A DNA stretch of 16,277 nucleotides from Globomyces pollinis-pini (Eukaryota; Chytridiomycota; Chytridiomycetes; Rhizophydiales; Globomycetaceae): the NCBI GenBank assembly GCA_025399215.1, contig MU621451.1, forward strand, positions 1 to 16,277, written 5' to 3'. The position numbers and the translations under genes are program-made. Positions 1-8,898 of this stretch are shown here, piece after piece; the first letter of the stretch is position 1, and every line of letters begins with the position of its first letter. The notes beneath the pieces were generated by a model that was given only the letters and a program-made list of their open reading frames with translations, was not told where the DNA came from and did not search any database.

Positions 1-221
1 GTGTTTGCAGGGTTCATAGCGACTTGATTCTTAGCAGCATCACCAATTAAACGTTCGGTATCAGAGAAAGCGACGAAAGAAGGGGTAGTTCTGTTACCTT
101 GATCGTTTGCAATGATTTCAACACGATCATTTTGCCATACACCCACACAGGAGTAGGTAGTTCCTAAATCAATACCAATAGCTTTTCCCTACCAGATTAG
201 TACAAACATTTTCAATACCAT
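1..221 (-). CDS. Cytosolic HSP70 chaperone, 5' part only (runs off the window)
   Basis: ATP-dependent chaperone of the cytosolic Ssa/Hsc70 type. The visible part is the N-terminal end of the nucleotide-binding domain: [18 protein letters not shown], the phosphate-1 loop, then [14 protein letters not shown] and [12 protein letters not shown]. Exon 1 is 219-221 and consists of the ATG alone. Intron 1 is 189-218 (30 nt, GT..TAG, with TACTAAT near its 3' end). Exon 2 runs from 188 to position 1 and continues outside. Splicing gives [11 protein letters not shown], the expected fungal HSP70 start; unspliced, the frame hits TAG at the acceptor. No ER signal or mitochondrial presequence is present. 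A heat-shock element about 65 bp upstream suggests heat induction. About 63 residues of a usual 640-650 are present. Confidence 0.95.
189..218 (-). other. 30-nt intron directly after the HSP70 start codon
   Basis: The intron begins GTATTG and ends CTGGTAG, with a TACTAAT branch-site match 13 to 7 nt before its end. It separates the ATG from GGA AAA GCT (Gly-Lys-Ala). Removal is needed to join the start codon to the conserved HSP70 N-terminus. Confidence 0.9.
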
Positions 222-285
222 TGTTATAAGTTAATCTTGAAAAAAAAATTATTTTTTCAATTTTATTTGATCTGTGGCGTGTATC

Positions 286-298
286 TTCCAGAACTTTC
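286..298 (-). promoter_or_regulatory. Heat-shock element of the HSP70 promoter
   Basis: TTCcaGAActTTC on the plus strand is a perfect run of three alternating nGAAn/nTTCn units, the binding site of trimeric HSF1. It lies about 65 bp upstream of the HSP70 start codon, in the usual promoter position. A match to nine fixed bases in this small AT-rich region is unlikely by chance (rough estimate well below 1%). Confidence 0.8.
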
Positions 299-346
299 TG
301 TAATATGAATGGCATATCCAAAGATTAATCATTAGGTGCAACTGGT

Positions 347-381
347 TACGAAGCTTATATGCCCGGGTTCATACCTTCGTA
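347..381. repeat. 7-bp inverted repeat with 21-bp spacer
   Basis: TACGAAG at 347-353 is matched perfectly by CTTCGTA at 375-381. The spacer contains CCCGGG, unusually GC-rich for this intergenic region. The function is unknown; it could be a hairpin or a protein-binding site. Confidence 0.5.
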
Positions 382-559
382 TGTAATACGTATTGGTATT
401 GAATAATATTAAAAAATATATTCCGAAAGAATAAAACTACACGTCATTTACACTCATACTAGAAATACCATAAATTGTTTTTCTATCGAAGTTTATATTG
501 TAAAACATTGCTTATTAAAGTATTTTGTATTAATTGACAGTTTCAAAGCAGTGCCAGAT

Positions 560-2280
560 TTAATCTCTTGGTGCTCGGCAACATGGAAATACATGATACC
601 ATTTCCTAGGTGGTACCACCGAAGGTTTAGGTGGAGATGTTATTGGTGGAGCAGATACAGGTTGTACAGCTGGAACAGGGACAACAGCCACTGGAGGGGA
701 TGATGGCTGAACTGTTTCTTCAACCGGAGGTGGTAAAATATGAGATGATTCTCTTTTGGGGGCCGTTCCTGTTGGAGACAACACTGCATTGGCATTGGAA
801 GCTCGTCGATCTTTTTCTTTGTCGTTTGGTTGTGAAGGAGACTCAACTTGAGGAGACACTGCCGACAATCTCTTTTCTTGTTCTTTTGCTAATCTATCGG
901 CATCACGTAACAATTCTTTTTGCTTTCTCTTTTGGTCTAATACTGTCATCCAATCAAAGACTCCATCATCTATTTCATTCATTTTTTGCAGTACTGCAAA
1001 TAAATGAACATATAAATCATACCTTTATTCATTAAGGATCGGAGATAATCATAGTCTGGCTGTTCTTCGAATTTTAATCCGCGAACGTAACTAAGATAGA
1101 CAGCAAACTCCTCTTCAATATCAATAACAAAAAAACTATTACCAGGAAAGGTTTCACATAAATCTTTAACTGCAGTAGCTTGTTTTTTCTCTCCAATTTT
1201 TTCATATTTTTGTTTGTTTGTGGCTGCTTTTAATCCTTGCCAAGGCAGACTTCCCCTTAAAAAGTACAAGAATACATGACCCAAAGACTCTAAGTCATCT
1301 CTACGTGATTGTTCTAAAACGTGAATGGTAAGATATGAATACCCCGTCCAAGGTGGGTATTTATACTCATGTAACGCGCCGTTCCAGACAAAGATTTTTT
1401 TTCACGATAAGGAATGTGAATTTTAGTTTTTGGATCTCGATATTGTTTAGCCATTCCAAAGTCTACAATATAAACTTGGGAAGCAGGATGTGGATGAGTT
1501 AACGAATGATTGGCTACAATTGAGTTTGGATCTAAATAGTTATAAAGAAGGGTAAAAAAGTTACCTTTGCCAGGCACAGCATGGCTACTACCTTCAGAAT
1601 TTCTAGGAATTCTCCCCACCAAAAAATTATCAGGTTTAATATCACGATAGATAAGATTTCTTTCATGAATTGCTTGAACTCTAGTAATCTAAAAACATAA
1701 AATCAATCAACAAAATTTAAAAACCATTTGCTTTGCTACCATACAAGTAGTTTTCACTGAAAATTTCCTTCCACACAAATCAAACATATCTTCCAAACTT
1801 GGACCTAACAAGTCTATACATAAAATATTATGAAGTCCTTCTTGTCCAAAATAGTATACAGACGGGACACCAACTAAAGATATGAAAATAATAAAGTTAC
1901 CACAACCCGCCATTATTTTATACGTTCTATATTCATCTCTTAACTGAGGAGCATCCGATTTTCTAGGTTCGAATTTAATAGCAACCGGTAAATTATTCAA
2001 CAAATTAACACCTAAACATGATAATTACATTTTTGAAATTTCAATTACCTTCATAAATAATACCAAAACTTCCTTCCCCAATTTTACGACCAATTTTATA
2101 ATGTACACCCACAACATTATTACCAGCAGCAGATTGACTTCGACCAGACTGAGGAGCATTAGTACTAACAACAACTGTATTTGGATTTGCCGTATTTGAA
2201 GCAAGTGTTGGATTATTTTGCATAGCTCCTGATGATGTTAAATGATTAGATTTTAATTGTGTTGTATCAACATTCGTCAT
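560..2280 (-). CDS. Casein kinase I, Cki1/Yck (membrane-associated) type
   Basis: Serine/threonine kinase of the CK1 family. Exons: 2280-2049, 2011-1901, 1873-1725, 1688-1565, 1531-1343, 1313-1023, 993-560; introns 37, 27, 36, 33, 29 and 29 nt; 509 aa. A further 30-nt intron (1113-1142) may exist, giving 499 aa. The glycine loop GEGSFG lies near residue 68, the ATP-binding VAIK lysine at about 90, the catalytic YRDIKPDN aspartate at about 180, and DFG at about 229, followed by [19 protein letters not shown] and [15 protein letters not shown]. Between catalytic loop and DFG there are about 20 more residues than in yeast Yck1. A Pro/Val-rich tail ends FPCCRAPRD; the Cys pair may be a palmitoylation site as in Yck1/2, but it is not at the very end. 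The ATG at 2280 is the first in frame. A close parallel to fission yeast Cki1 is the [20 protein letters not shown] block. Confidence 0.93.
1113..1142 (-). other. Candidate 30-nt intron in the kinase gene with AAG acceptor
   Basis: Unspliced, the protein reads [15 protein letters not shown]. Removing GTAATAG...ATTGAAG gives FPEEF, the conserved CK1 sequence before YV-R. The segment is 30 nt, in phase and stop-free, so either form is translatable. The acceptor AAG departs from the TAG or CAG of all other introns here, so this is not certain. Confidence 0.6.
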
Positions 2281-2497
2281 TTTATTGTAGAACAAGCTAT
2301 AAAAATGAAGTGAAAAGAAAATGACGATTGTAAAGCAAAATCACGTAAACTTTACTAAACACAATACTTGAAAAGACCAACAATTGATAGTAGATTCCTT
2401 AGGAATTACTTGAAATCATTTACTGTTTTGTTAATAAAAATTAAAGGATGGAAAATTCTCATTTAAAATACAAACAATAATAATGATAACATATGCA

Positions 2498-2503
2498 TTT
2501 ATT
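2498..2503 (-). terminator. AATAAA polyadenylation signal of leucyl-tRNA synthetase
   Basis: AATAAA on the minus strand lies only about 4 nt after the TAA stop. This is close, so the true signal could be further downstream. Confidence 0.3.
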
Positions 2504-2506
2504 TGT

Positions 2507-5500
2507 TTAAAATGTTCGATATGTTGGTTGACCAGGGACTGCAGTTTCTGCCTTCTTGGCATCTTCTTCGTCTGTTACTTGGTCTGTTTTAATCACTTGA
2601 ATATTGGTGATTTTCAAAACAGCCAAATCACGTCGTAGAGCATCCATATTCACTTGAATGGTGTCAATTTCTGAAAATAGTAATTTTCGATCAAGTGCAG
2701 CTTGTCCTTGACTTTCAAAGTTTTTCTACAAATCCGTGTCAATACTAACATTATTATTTACCTTAACCATGGCCAAGAATGGCATCACTCGTTTATCTTT
2801 ATCAAGACCCGCTTCCTTCAACAATGGTCGTTCACCACCATTAAGCTTTCCAGTGGCTGGATCGTAAGTTGCTTTTAGAACCTCAATAGCTTTTTCTTGC
2901 CAATCTGGGAAGACAGAAGCTACAAAGAGATTCATCGTTTTTGGTCCGTCATTAGCAACTTCAGGTACTGCTTTTCCTTTTTTACTCTTTTTCTTGGAAG
3001 CAGCATCTTCTGCAGATCGAATTTTATTACCCAATCCTCTGATGTATTCAGCTGCAGCAATCAATCCCATGTCTGTAGGTTTAGTTTCTGGCCACTTTGC
3101 ATGAAGAATGGAAGTTTTCTACAATTATACGTACATATTAAATTACATTTTTCAACAACTCAGACCATACATGTTCAGACCAATGAGGAGTGATTGGTGC
3201 AAGCAAAAGAGCTTGGACTTCTGCGAACCGCTTGATGACATCAATATGCATCATTTCAAAAACTTCCGAATCTCCCAAAATAGTCAATCCTTGTCCAGTA
3301 GTTGCTTTACGGTATTCATTTCTGGCGTTTTGCAAATCGTAATAACCAACCTTGATTGCTTCACGATACAGCATGTTCTCATACTGAACTTCACATTCAT
3401 TGATGATTTTATCAATTTCAGTCAAAAATACTTTGTCATTCCAAGAGAAATCCCCGTGCCTTAGATTATTCTCGTTCTTAAGGGCTTCTTCGATGAATTC
3501 TCGTTCAGTAAACAATTTCAAAATAGCGTCATCTGCGGTTTTTTCCAAAAAGTTAGCATCTTCAAGACCATCTCCAGCATCGGCGAGAGCAAATCGTGTA
3601 GCATCAGCACCATATTTCTTGATAGCATCTGCCATAGTCAAGAAATTACCAGTTGACTTGGACATTTTCTCGTTATTCAACAAAAGCAATCCATTTGCTC
3701 TGACTGATCTTGGCCAATACTTTTTAGCGAATATAGCAACATGGTTATAAATCATAAAAGTAAGATGGTTATTGATCAAATCTTTTCCAGAAGTTCGTAG
3801 ATCCATTGGATAGAAATATTCAAATTCTCTTTTCATAAGTTTCAGAGTGTCGGCTGGGATTTTAGAATTCTTAATTGGAGAATTGGTAAATATGTGAGAC
3901 CAAACTTCATCAGTCATATCCGATGGTTTAATACCGTATTTGGATGGTTTAGATCCATCCAACGTACCTTCATGAAGAATATGAGCAACTGTGTAGTAAG
4001 CCATGTAGATCGTGGAATCAGAAAGTGATTCAATCAACCATTCTTTATCCCAAGGAAGTTTTGTACCTAGCCCAAAACTACGAGCACATGCCCATTGATT
4101 AAGCCAATCCAAAGTTTTCAACATGGCATTTTCAATTTCTGGTCCATAAGTATTCATTTGCTTCACACAGTCAATCGCATCTGCCTTCCATGCATCTTCA
4201 CCATAGTCCAAATACCATTGTGCAGCAAGGGCAACAACACATTCATCTCCACTACGACTGATAACCAAACCTTCAGGTTCGGCATAGGCAAATGCAAGTC
4301 CTTGTTTGATCAACATATCTCTAATTAAAGGTTTGGCTTCTTGAACTGACTTTCCAGAGTATTCACCAACAATCATTTTACCATGGTAGAAACCTTCTTT
4401 GTAAACCATATCTTTTGCATCAGCTAATTGCTTTTTGTCTTTTTGACTGTTGATTTTAAGTTTCTGGACAGCGGTTACAGCAGCAGTATCTCCCAAGTTA
4501 GGGGTACTGATGATTGGAAGTGGTGGCAAAAATGGTGTTACCCAAGCTTCTTGTACTTTGTAGTAAGCAGCTTTCTTTTGAAGATCCATGAGAGTAACGT
4601 AATCATCTGGAGAATCAGATGGGACAGACGTAACGACACCAGTACCCTTATTGGCCAAAACTCCTTCCATAGGAAGAGTATACACTTTTTTATATTGGCA
4701 GAGTGGTGCAGAAAGAGGTAGACCTACAAGATCCCAACCTTTCAAATCGATGAGTTTGACAATTTCTCCCTTTTCTTTGTTGAAAATGCCTTGGAATGCC
4801 ATGTTCTTTGCTGCACGTTCAGTACAAACCCATGCTTCCTTGTCGTTGACTTCAAAGACTCCATAATCCAAATCAACACCAACATAACAGTTAGTTTGCC
4901 CATACATAGTTTCCGGTCGAAGAGTAGCAGCAACAAGGTAAAGTTGACGATCGCCCAATACCTTCTTAAACTTGTCACTAGATATAACATTTCCAACTGG
5001 AATATCATCTTTCAAAAGCGGACGGCTGGATACCTCATCGGCATTCAAATCATCGAGCAATACTTTCATTTTAATACCAGTATACTCTTGTACTCCTACA
5101 CCCTCACCTGCAGATCGATCGTGATCCATACATGCTTGACCATCCACAGCAGAATAAATAGTATATCGTTCACCGAACTTGACTTTTTGCAAAATTCGCA
5201 ATTGGTTAAATTGCCATTGTACAAATGAATCATAATATGGGTTCGCATCAGTTGTAATAAAGGACCGTCTCCAGTCCACATGCAAACCAAGTCGCTTGAC
5301 GTCTGCCTATTTGAAAGTTTTAATATTGATATAAAGAATACTGTAGTAATTGGTGGGAAATAATATATCCAGTGCTTAGGGTCAGCAAATACTTGAATTT
5401 CTTCATTTGGGACACCAATACTCCTCATGATTTGAAACTGATAATTTCCACCACCTGCTTTAACAGCTGCTTTTCCATGCTAGAAGATTCAGCCATTGAT

Positions 5501-6063
5501 TAGTTTACCTTCTTCTTTTTTGATGGATCAGAGGCTTCAACGGTAGTAGTTTCTACAACTTCTTCAGATTCTATGACATTAGAAATCTTCACACACCTTT
5601 ATAATTTTCAAACAAAGGACCAAACATTTCGATTTCTTTTTTTAGTTTATCAGCAGCAGTCTAAATTGTATTAAAACACAATTAGCAATTCACCTTGATT
5701 GGCATACCAGTACAATGGAAACCAAATGGAAACAAACAGGTTTTACCCTTTAAACGTTGATATCTAGTAGCGAATTCAGCTTTTGAAACTGAAAAAGTAT
5801 GACCTAAATGCATTCGACCATTCATGTAAGGATAAGGGAAAGTGACCATATACTTTTCATTTTTAAGATCATTTTCATTAGGAGCATTAGCTTCGTGTAA
5901 TTTTTCCAATTCCCATCTAGCTTGTGCTTTTAGTTCCAAACCAAGTAGTAAATCTCTCTTTGGAAGAGCCTAATAATACGTTAGAATTCAAGAACAATTA
6001 ATGGTAAGAATTGGGTAAGAATTCATACAAGTATTAGTAAAGTACCTTTTCAATGGTAGCCAT
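2507..6063 (-). CDS. Leucyl-tRNA synthetase, cytosolic
   Basis: Class I aminoacyl-tRNA synthetase that charges tRNA-Leu in the cytosol. Exons: 6063-6046, 5969-5694, 5660-5597, 5570-5509, 5479-5342, 5306-3147, 3118-2762, 2725-2507; introns 76, 33, 26, 29, 35, 28 and 36 nt. The spliced frame is 1097 aa, close to yeast Cdc60 (1090). The HIGH motif is HLGH at residues 60-63 and KMSKS is at about 733-737. The CP1 editing domain contains TLRPETMYG (about 314-322) and [16 protein letters not shown] (about 408-422). The C-terminus ends [11 protein letters not shown]. The ATG at 6063 gives MATIEK before the first intron. A lysine-rich insertion (KKKK) follows the HIGH half. No key residue is missing. 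It has no mitochondrial presequence. Confidence 0.97.
5970..6045 (-). other. 76-nt first intron of the leucyl-tRNA synthetase gene
   Basis: This is the only intron in the window longer than 37 nt. It follows codon 6. It holds a TACTAAT match near its 5' end and a tandem 11-nt repeat (plus-strand GGTAAGAATT at 6003-6012 and 6014-6023, with a third degenerate copy). AG occurs only at the acceptor, so no hidden mini-exon is apparent. Confidence 0.85.
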
Positions 6064-6119
6064 ATTGTAATATCGACGGATCTTGAAAAAAATTTAATCA
6101 AGATTTTTAAGCCTCATTT

Positions 6120-6155
6120 AGACTCATCTGATGAATGTAAATTCATCAGAGTCAT
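6120..6155. promoter_or_regulatory. Palindrome with Gcn4/bZIP-like sites upstream of leucyl-tRNA synthetase
   Basis: A perfect 9-bp inverted repeat, CTGATGAAT (6128-6136) and ATTCATCAG (6141-6149), is separated by GTAA. Outside it lie GACT (6121-6124) and AGTC (6150-6153). ATGACTC on the minus strand (6149-6155) matches the core of the Gcn4/AP-1 site, and GACTCAT (6121-6127) is a second partial match. It lies about 60-90 bp upstream of the start codon. Gcn4-type control of aminoacyl-tRNA synthetase genes is known in fungi; here it is inferred only from sequence. Confidence 0.4.
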
Positions 6156-6220
6156 CAATTAAATATCATCATTAAAAGATTTATATTAAAGATATGAATA
6201 TTTTATAGCATCGTAAATAT

Positions 6221-7238
6221 TTAAAATCCATACTTTTGTCTTACTATCTTACGAACTGCCCTGCGTTCTATTATATATTTAACTAATTTAATATTTTACC
6301 TGCTTTTTGTTCTGCCATCTCTTTACTTCGCGCTTTAGCTTGATGAACTAATGCCATAATATTATTATGTCGTGAACTATCCCCAATATAAAATTTATCT
6401 TCCAAATTCTATCTTATTAATAATATAAACTTACCGCAAATGCATCTTCGGTAGATCCTTCTTGGCTAATAATACGCGCAGTATGACGTTCATGAACATC
6501 TCCAAGTTGATCCTTCTGATTTACTGTAGTAAGTTGAATAGGTCCATGTTTAGTGCGATGTCCAATCGATTGCAACTATCATAAAAAGAATATATTCATT
6601 ACCCCTATTTTATCAACACCATCCTCTCTCATTCTTTTGTTTTGTTGCATAATTATTGGTATACTTGGTAAAGAATTCACTTGATTCTCTTGAAAGGCTG
6701 TAGGTCTAAAGGATTGATCAATAAAAACGAACTGAATACTTGCTAGGCCCTACAACTGGTTTTGATTTCAAATCCTTTAATTCATCACCAGCTATTAAAT
6801 TAATATACTAAACGTTTATACGAAGTGTAAAAAAATTAAACTCTTCATCATCAACTTCCTCCAATTTACGTTTTTCTGTTGTTTGAACATCCTTAGTATC
6901 AGAGATGGAACTTTTTGTACTGGATTTTTTCCTAGAAAGAGATCCTTTAATAGATATCATAGATCCTGAATTATTGGAGCCTTACAATTGTTAATACTAT
7001 AATCAAAAGGAATACCCAGAGCTTTAGGAGCTGTCACAGGATTTTTAGCTGATGGGAGCATAGTTAATAATGAACCATTGGTTTGATGTATGACATTAGA
7101 GACATGAATGGGTTCTCTTTTTACTTCATTGACAAATATCTGTTTAACTTTCTTCTTTGAAACTGGATTTGATTGCTTGGATATTGTTGGTGTATTATCC
7201 TCTTCTGAAGATGATCCATAGTCTCCCAAAGCATTCAT
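6221..7238 (-). CDS. PRCC-like splicing-associated protein
   Basis: Homologue of PRCC (proline-rich mitotic checkpoint control factor), a nuclear protein linked to pre-mRNA splicing. Exons: 7238-6998, 6965-6822, 6791-6740, 6705-6603, 6575-6435, 6408-6300, 6267-6221; introns 32, 30, 34, 27, 26 and 32 nt; 278 aa. Family features are an acidic Ser-rich N-terminus (DYGSSSEEDN), LPSAKNPVTAPK (about 61-72), a basic low-complexity middle, FFTLPGDEL (about 125-133), MALVHQAKARSKEMAEQKAE, and the C-terminal QKYGF. The last two correspond to the conserved PRCC C-terminus. Every splice site was chosen by frame continuity. It diverges from the membrane-protein gene at 7592. The ATG at 7238 is the first in frame; upstream codons lack ATG. 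Confidence 0.85.
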
Positions 7239-7591
7239 GTTGAAAAACTGGTAGAAAAAATTATGCAACGAATTTCAATTTTAGCTCTACCAAATCTTCA
7301 ATTATAAAAAGAAATTTGATGATTTTAAAGTACTTTGAGTATAAAATATTAGCATTTATTAGAAAATAGATCATTGAAATTGGAGTTGACTTCGTGAACG
7401 TGGAAAATAGTTCTAATTGAACCTGTCACTGTTTATTAAACTATCTTGTCGATTCAATCCTAAAATCCACTGTATTGAAACAAATAATCATGACCAGGAA
7501 TGACACAAAGAGCATTTCATTGTTAACAAACGCGTCGGTACACTTCAAAAAACTAATCATACAATTAAAATAGAACAATTTTCAAAGATTC
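7239..7591. promoter_or_regulatory. Divergent intergenic region between PRCC-like and membrane-protein genes
   Basis: These 353 bp separate two start codons on opposite strands, so both promoters must lie here. The sequence is AT-rich. Next to the plus-strand ATG, TTTTCAAAGATTCATG resembles T-run/CAAGAT sequence found upstream of HSP70 and leucyl-tRNA synthetase. No other gene or RNA was recognised. Confidence 0.55.
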
Positions 7592-8452
7592 ATGCCATCA
7601 ACACAAGATATCATACCAAAATATGATATTCCAATTGAATGGGTAGTAATTATCGTTTACGTGGGTTTGGTGTTACTCAATATGGCAGTGGTGGTGTATT
7701 TAATACAAGGTAGATTAAAAAATCAACGGATAACTAAATGCTTGGTTCCCATGGCAATTTTTGAAGTATTTTGGACAAGTTCACAAATTATTGAAAACAA
7801 TATCTTTCATAATCAATTCTGGAGTCTTTGTGTTCGATTTTGGGCATATTTGTTGACATTCTATTCAGCAATGTTAAATGCTGAATTGTTAAAGATATTT
7901 TCTATTTTATCTACCGTTTGGAATAAGCAACGTGTATTCTATTATCAAATTTTATTACTTGTTCTTCATATTTTATTATGTGGTGGTGCTTATCTCAAAG
8001 TCGCAATTAATTTTGGTAGTCTCGCACCGGTAACGAATCTTACTAATACATAGTTGGTTGATTTGTTAGAATCCTTTTGGTTATTATTTGTAGCCATAAA
8101 CAATTATATTTGTTCTTTTTATGCTGTATTTTTGGTTTATCGAGATACAATGGGAATGAAAGCTAGAGGGAAATTGATTGATGTGAATTTATCTCAATAT
8201 TGGTTACTAATTGCTACATTATCTTTCAATGGTATTGCTGATGTTTTGGGAGTATGTATGTACATTTATGCAATGATGACCCCATTCCCTGATACTGCAA
8301 TGGGCATTCGAATGAATTATGCGCTACAACGACTTTCAACATCTTTACTAGGAATTCACGCTTTTATGCTCACAAGAGTATTTATTTACCTTCGCTTTAT
8401 TAAATTCTCGAAAGAGATGTCTGTAAAAAAGAAGGAATCCACAAATACGTGA
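7592..8452 (+). CDS. Seven-helix integral membrane protein of unknown function
   Basis: I do not recognise the family. Exon 1 is 7592-8029, the intron 8030-8053 (24 nt), and exon 2 8054-8452; 278 aa. Seven hydrophobic segments are visible at about residues 17-39, 51-68, 78-105, 115-138, 150-171, 188-213 and 230-253. The short polar N-terminus and Lys-rich C-tail (KFSKEMSVKKKESTNT) fit an outside N-terminus and cytosolic tail, as in GPCR-like proteins, but I see no family motif. No cleavable signal peptide is needed. Without the intron an in-frame TAG (8051-8053) would stop the protein in its middle at residue 154. A pseudogene or two separate ORFs are less likely because frame and hydrophobic pattern continue exactly across the intron. 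Confidence 0.75.
8030..8053 (+). other. 24-nt intron with full TACTAAT branch site
   Basis: It starts GTAACG and ends with TACTAATACATAG. The inferred branch adenosine lies 16 nt after the 5' end and 7 nt before the 3' end. Its length is a multiple of three and it ends with an in-frame TAG, so a retained intron would stop translation at once. Confidence 0.8.
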
Positions 8453-8898
8453 AAGTGACAAAAATAGTAGTGTCTAACATTAATATACCGATATAATCAC
8501 ACTGCACAGAACGTGAGAGTAAGCTTGTTGAAACATGGTGCTGACTGTTGAATTCTAACTATCTTGAGCTCTTCATTAAATTATGTGTTGATTGATAAAA
8601 TATTGATGGTTCCCTTTTTGTCAATATTTGTTTTCACTGGCGAAAATGCTAAACAAACGTCAAATTTGGCAAAACATAAAATAAATAGCTCAGGTTATCA
8701 AGCAATTCATCCGACAGTAAAACTGTGAGCTCACAACGCTTCGATTGTTTACCATTTCTTAAGATCAAGCAATATGTTTTAAATGAAAGTGCAAATATAC
8801 TTCATGCCATTCATGTCCAATAACATTTACACAGCAAACCAGACAATTTTCTCTAATGGGAATGATAAACAATTACTTTACCCTGTTCTGCCAAATTT
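8453..8898. other. Intergenic region upstream of the Crinkler-like gene
   Basis: No intact gene is seen in 446 bp. It contains the left copy of a diverged direct repeat (8542-8614) whose partner lies beyond the next gene. The rest is AT-rich with no recognised motif; it must hold the 3' end of the membrane-protein gene and the promoter of the gene at 8899. Confidence 0.5.
8542..8614 (+). repeat. Left copy of a diverged direct repeat flanking the Crinkler-like gene
   Basis: It shares three exact blocks, in the same order and orientation, with 10087-10167: TGACTGTTGAAT, TTGATTGATAA and ATTGATGGTTCCC. The sequence between blocks is diverged, and the left copy is 8 bp shorter. Confidence 0.65.

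Larger units (their letters stand above)
222..559. other. Intergenic region: kinase 3' end and HSP70 promoter
   Basis: No gene is seen in these 338 bp. They separate two minus-strand genes, so they hold the 3' flank of the casein kinase gene and the promoter of HSP70. Contents are the heat-shock element, an A/T-run pair (241-257) close to the HSP70 start, an inverted repeat TACGAAG (347-353) / CTTCGTA (375-381), and the palindrome AATACGTATT just after it. Confidence 0.6.

Noticed and set aside
331..378. tRNA-like A-box and B-box (TAGGTGCAACTGG and GGTTCATACC)
   Set aside because: The boxes are only about 33 bp apart, too close for an anticodon arm. The conserved A of the T loop is replaced and no acceptor stem pairs.
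3108..5228. Several long plus-strand open frames opposite leucyl-tRNA synthetase
   Set aside because: They are antisense shadows of a strongly conserved enzyme and have no recognisable domains.
6283..6299. Earlier TTAG acceptor in the last PRCC intron
   Set aside because: It would give a 17-nt intron and the wrong frame. The acceptor at 6268 leads to the conserved QKYGF end.
7530..7535. ACGCGT (MCB cell-cycle box), also at 11922-11927
   Set aside because: One or two such hexamers are expected by chance in 16 kb of this base composition, and neither is clustered.
8051..8053. In-frame TAG as evidence of a pseudogene or stop readthrough in the membrane-protein gene
   Set aside because: The TAG is the acceptor end of a 24-nt segment with GT start and TACTAAT branch site, matching the short introns of all neighbours. 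A splice explains it better.
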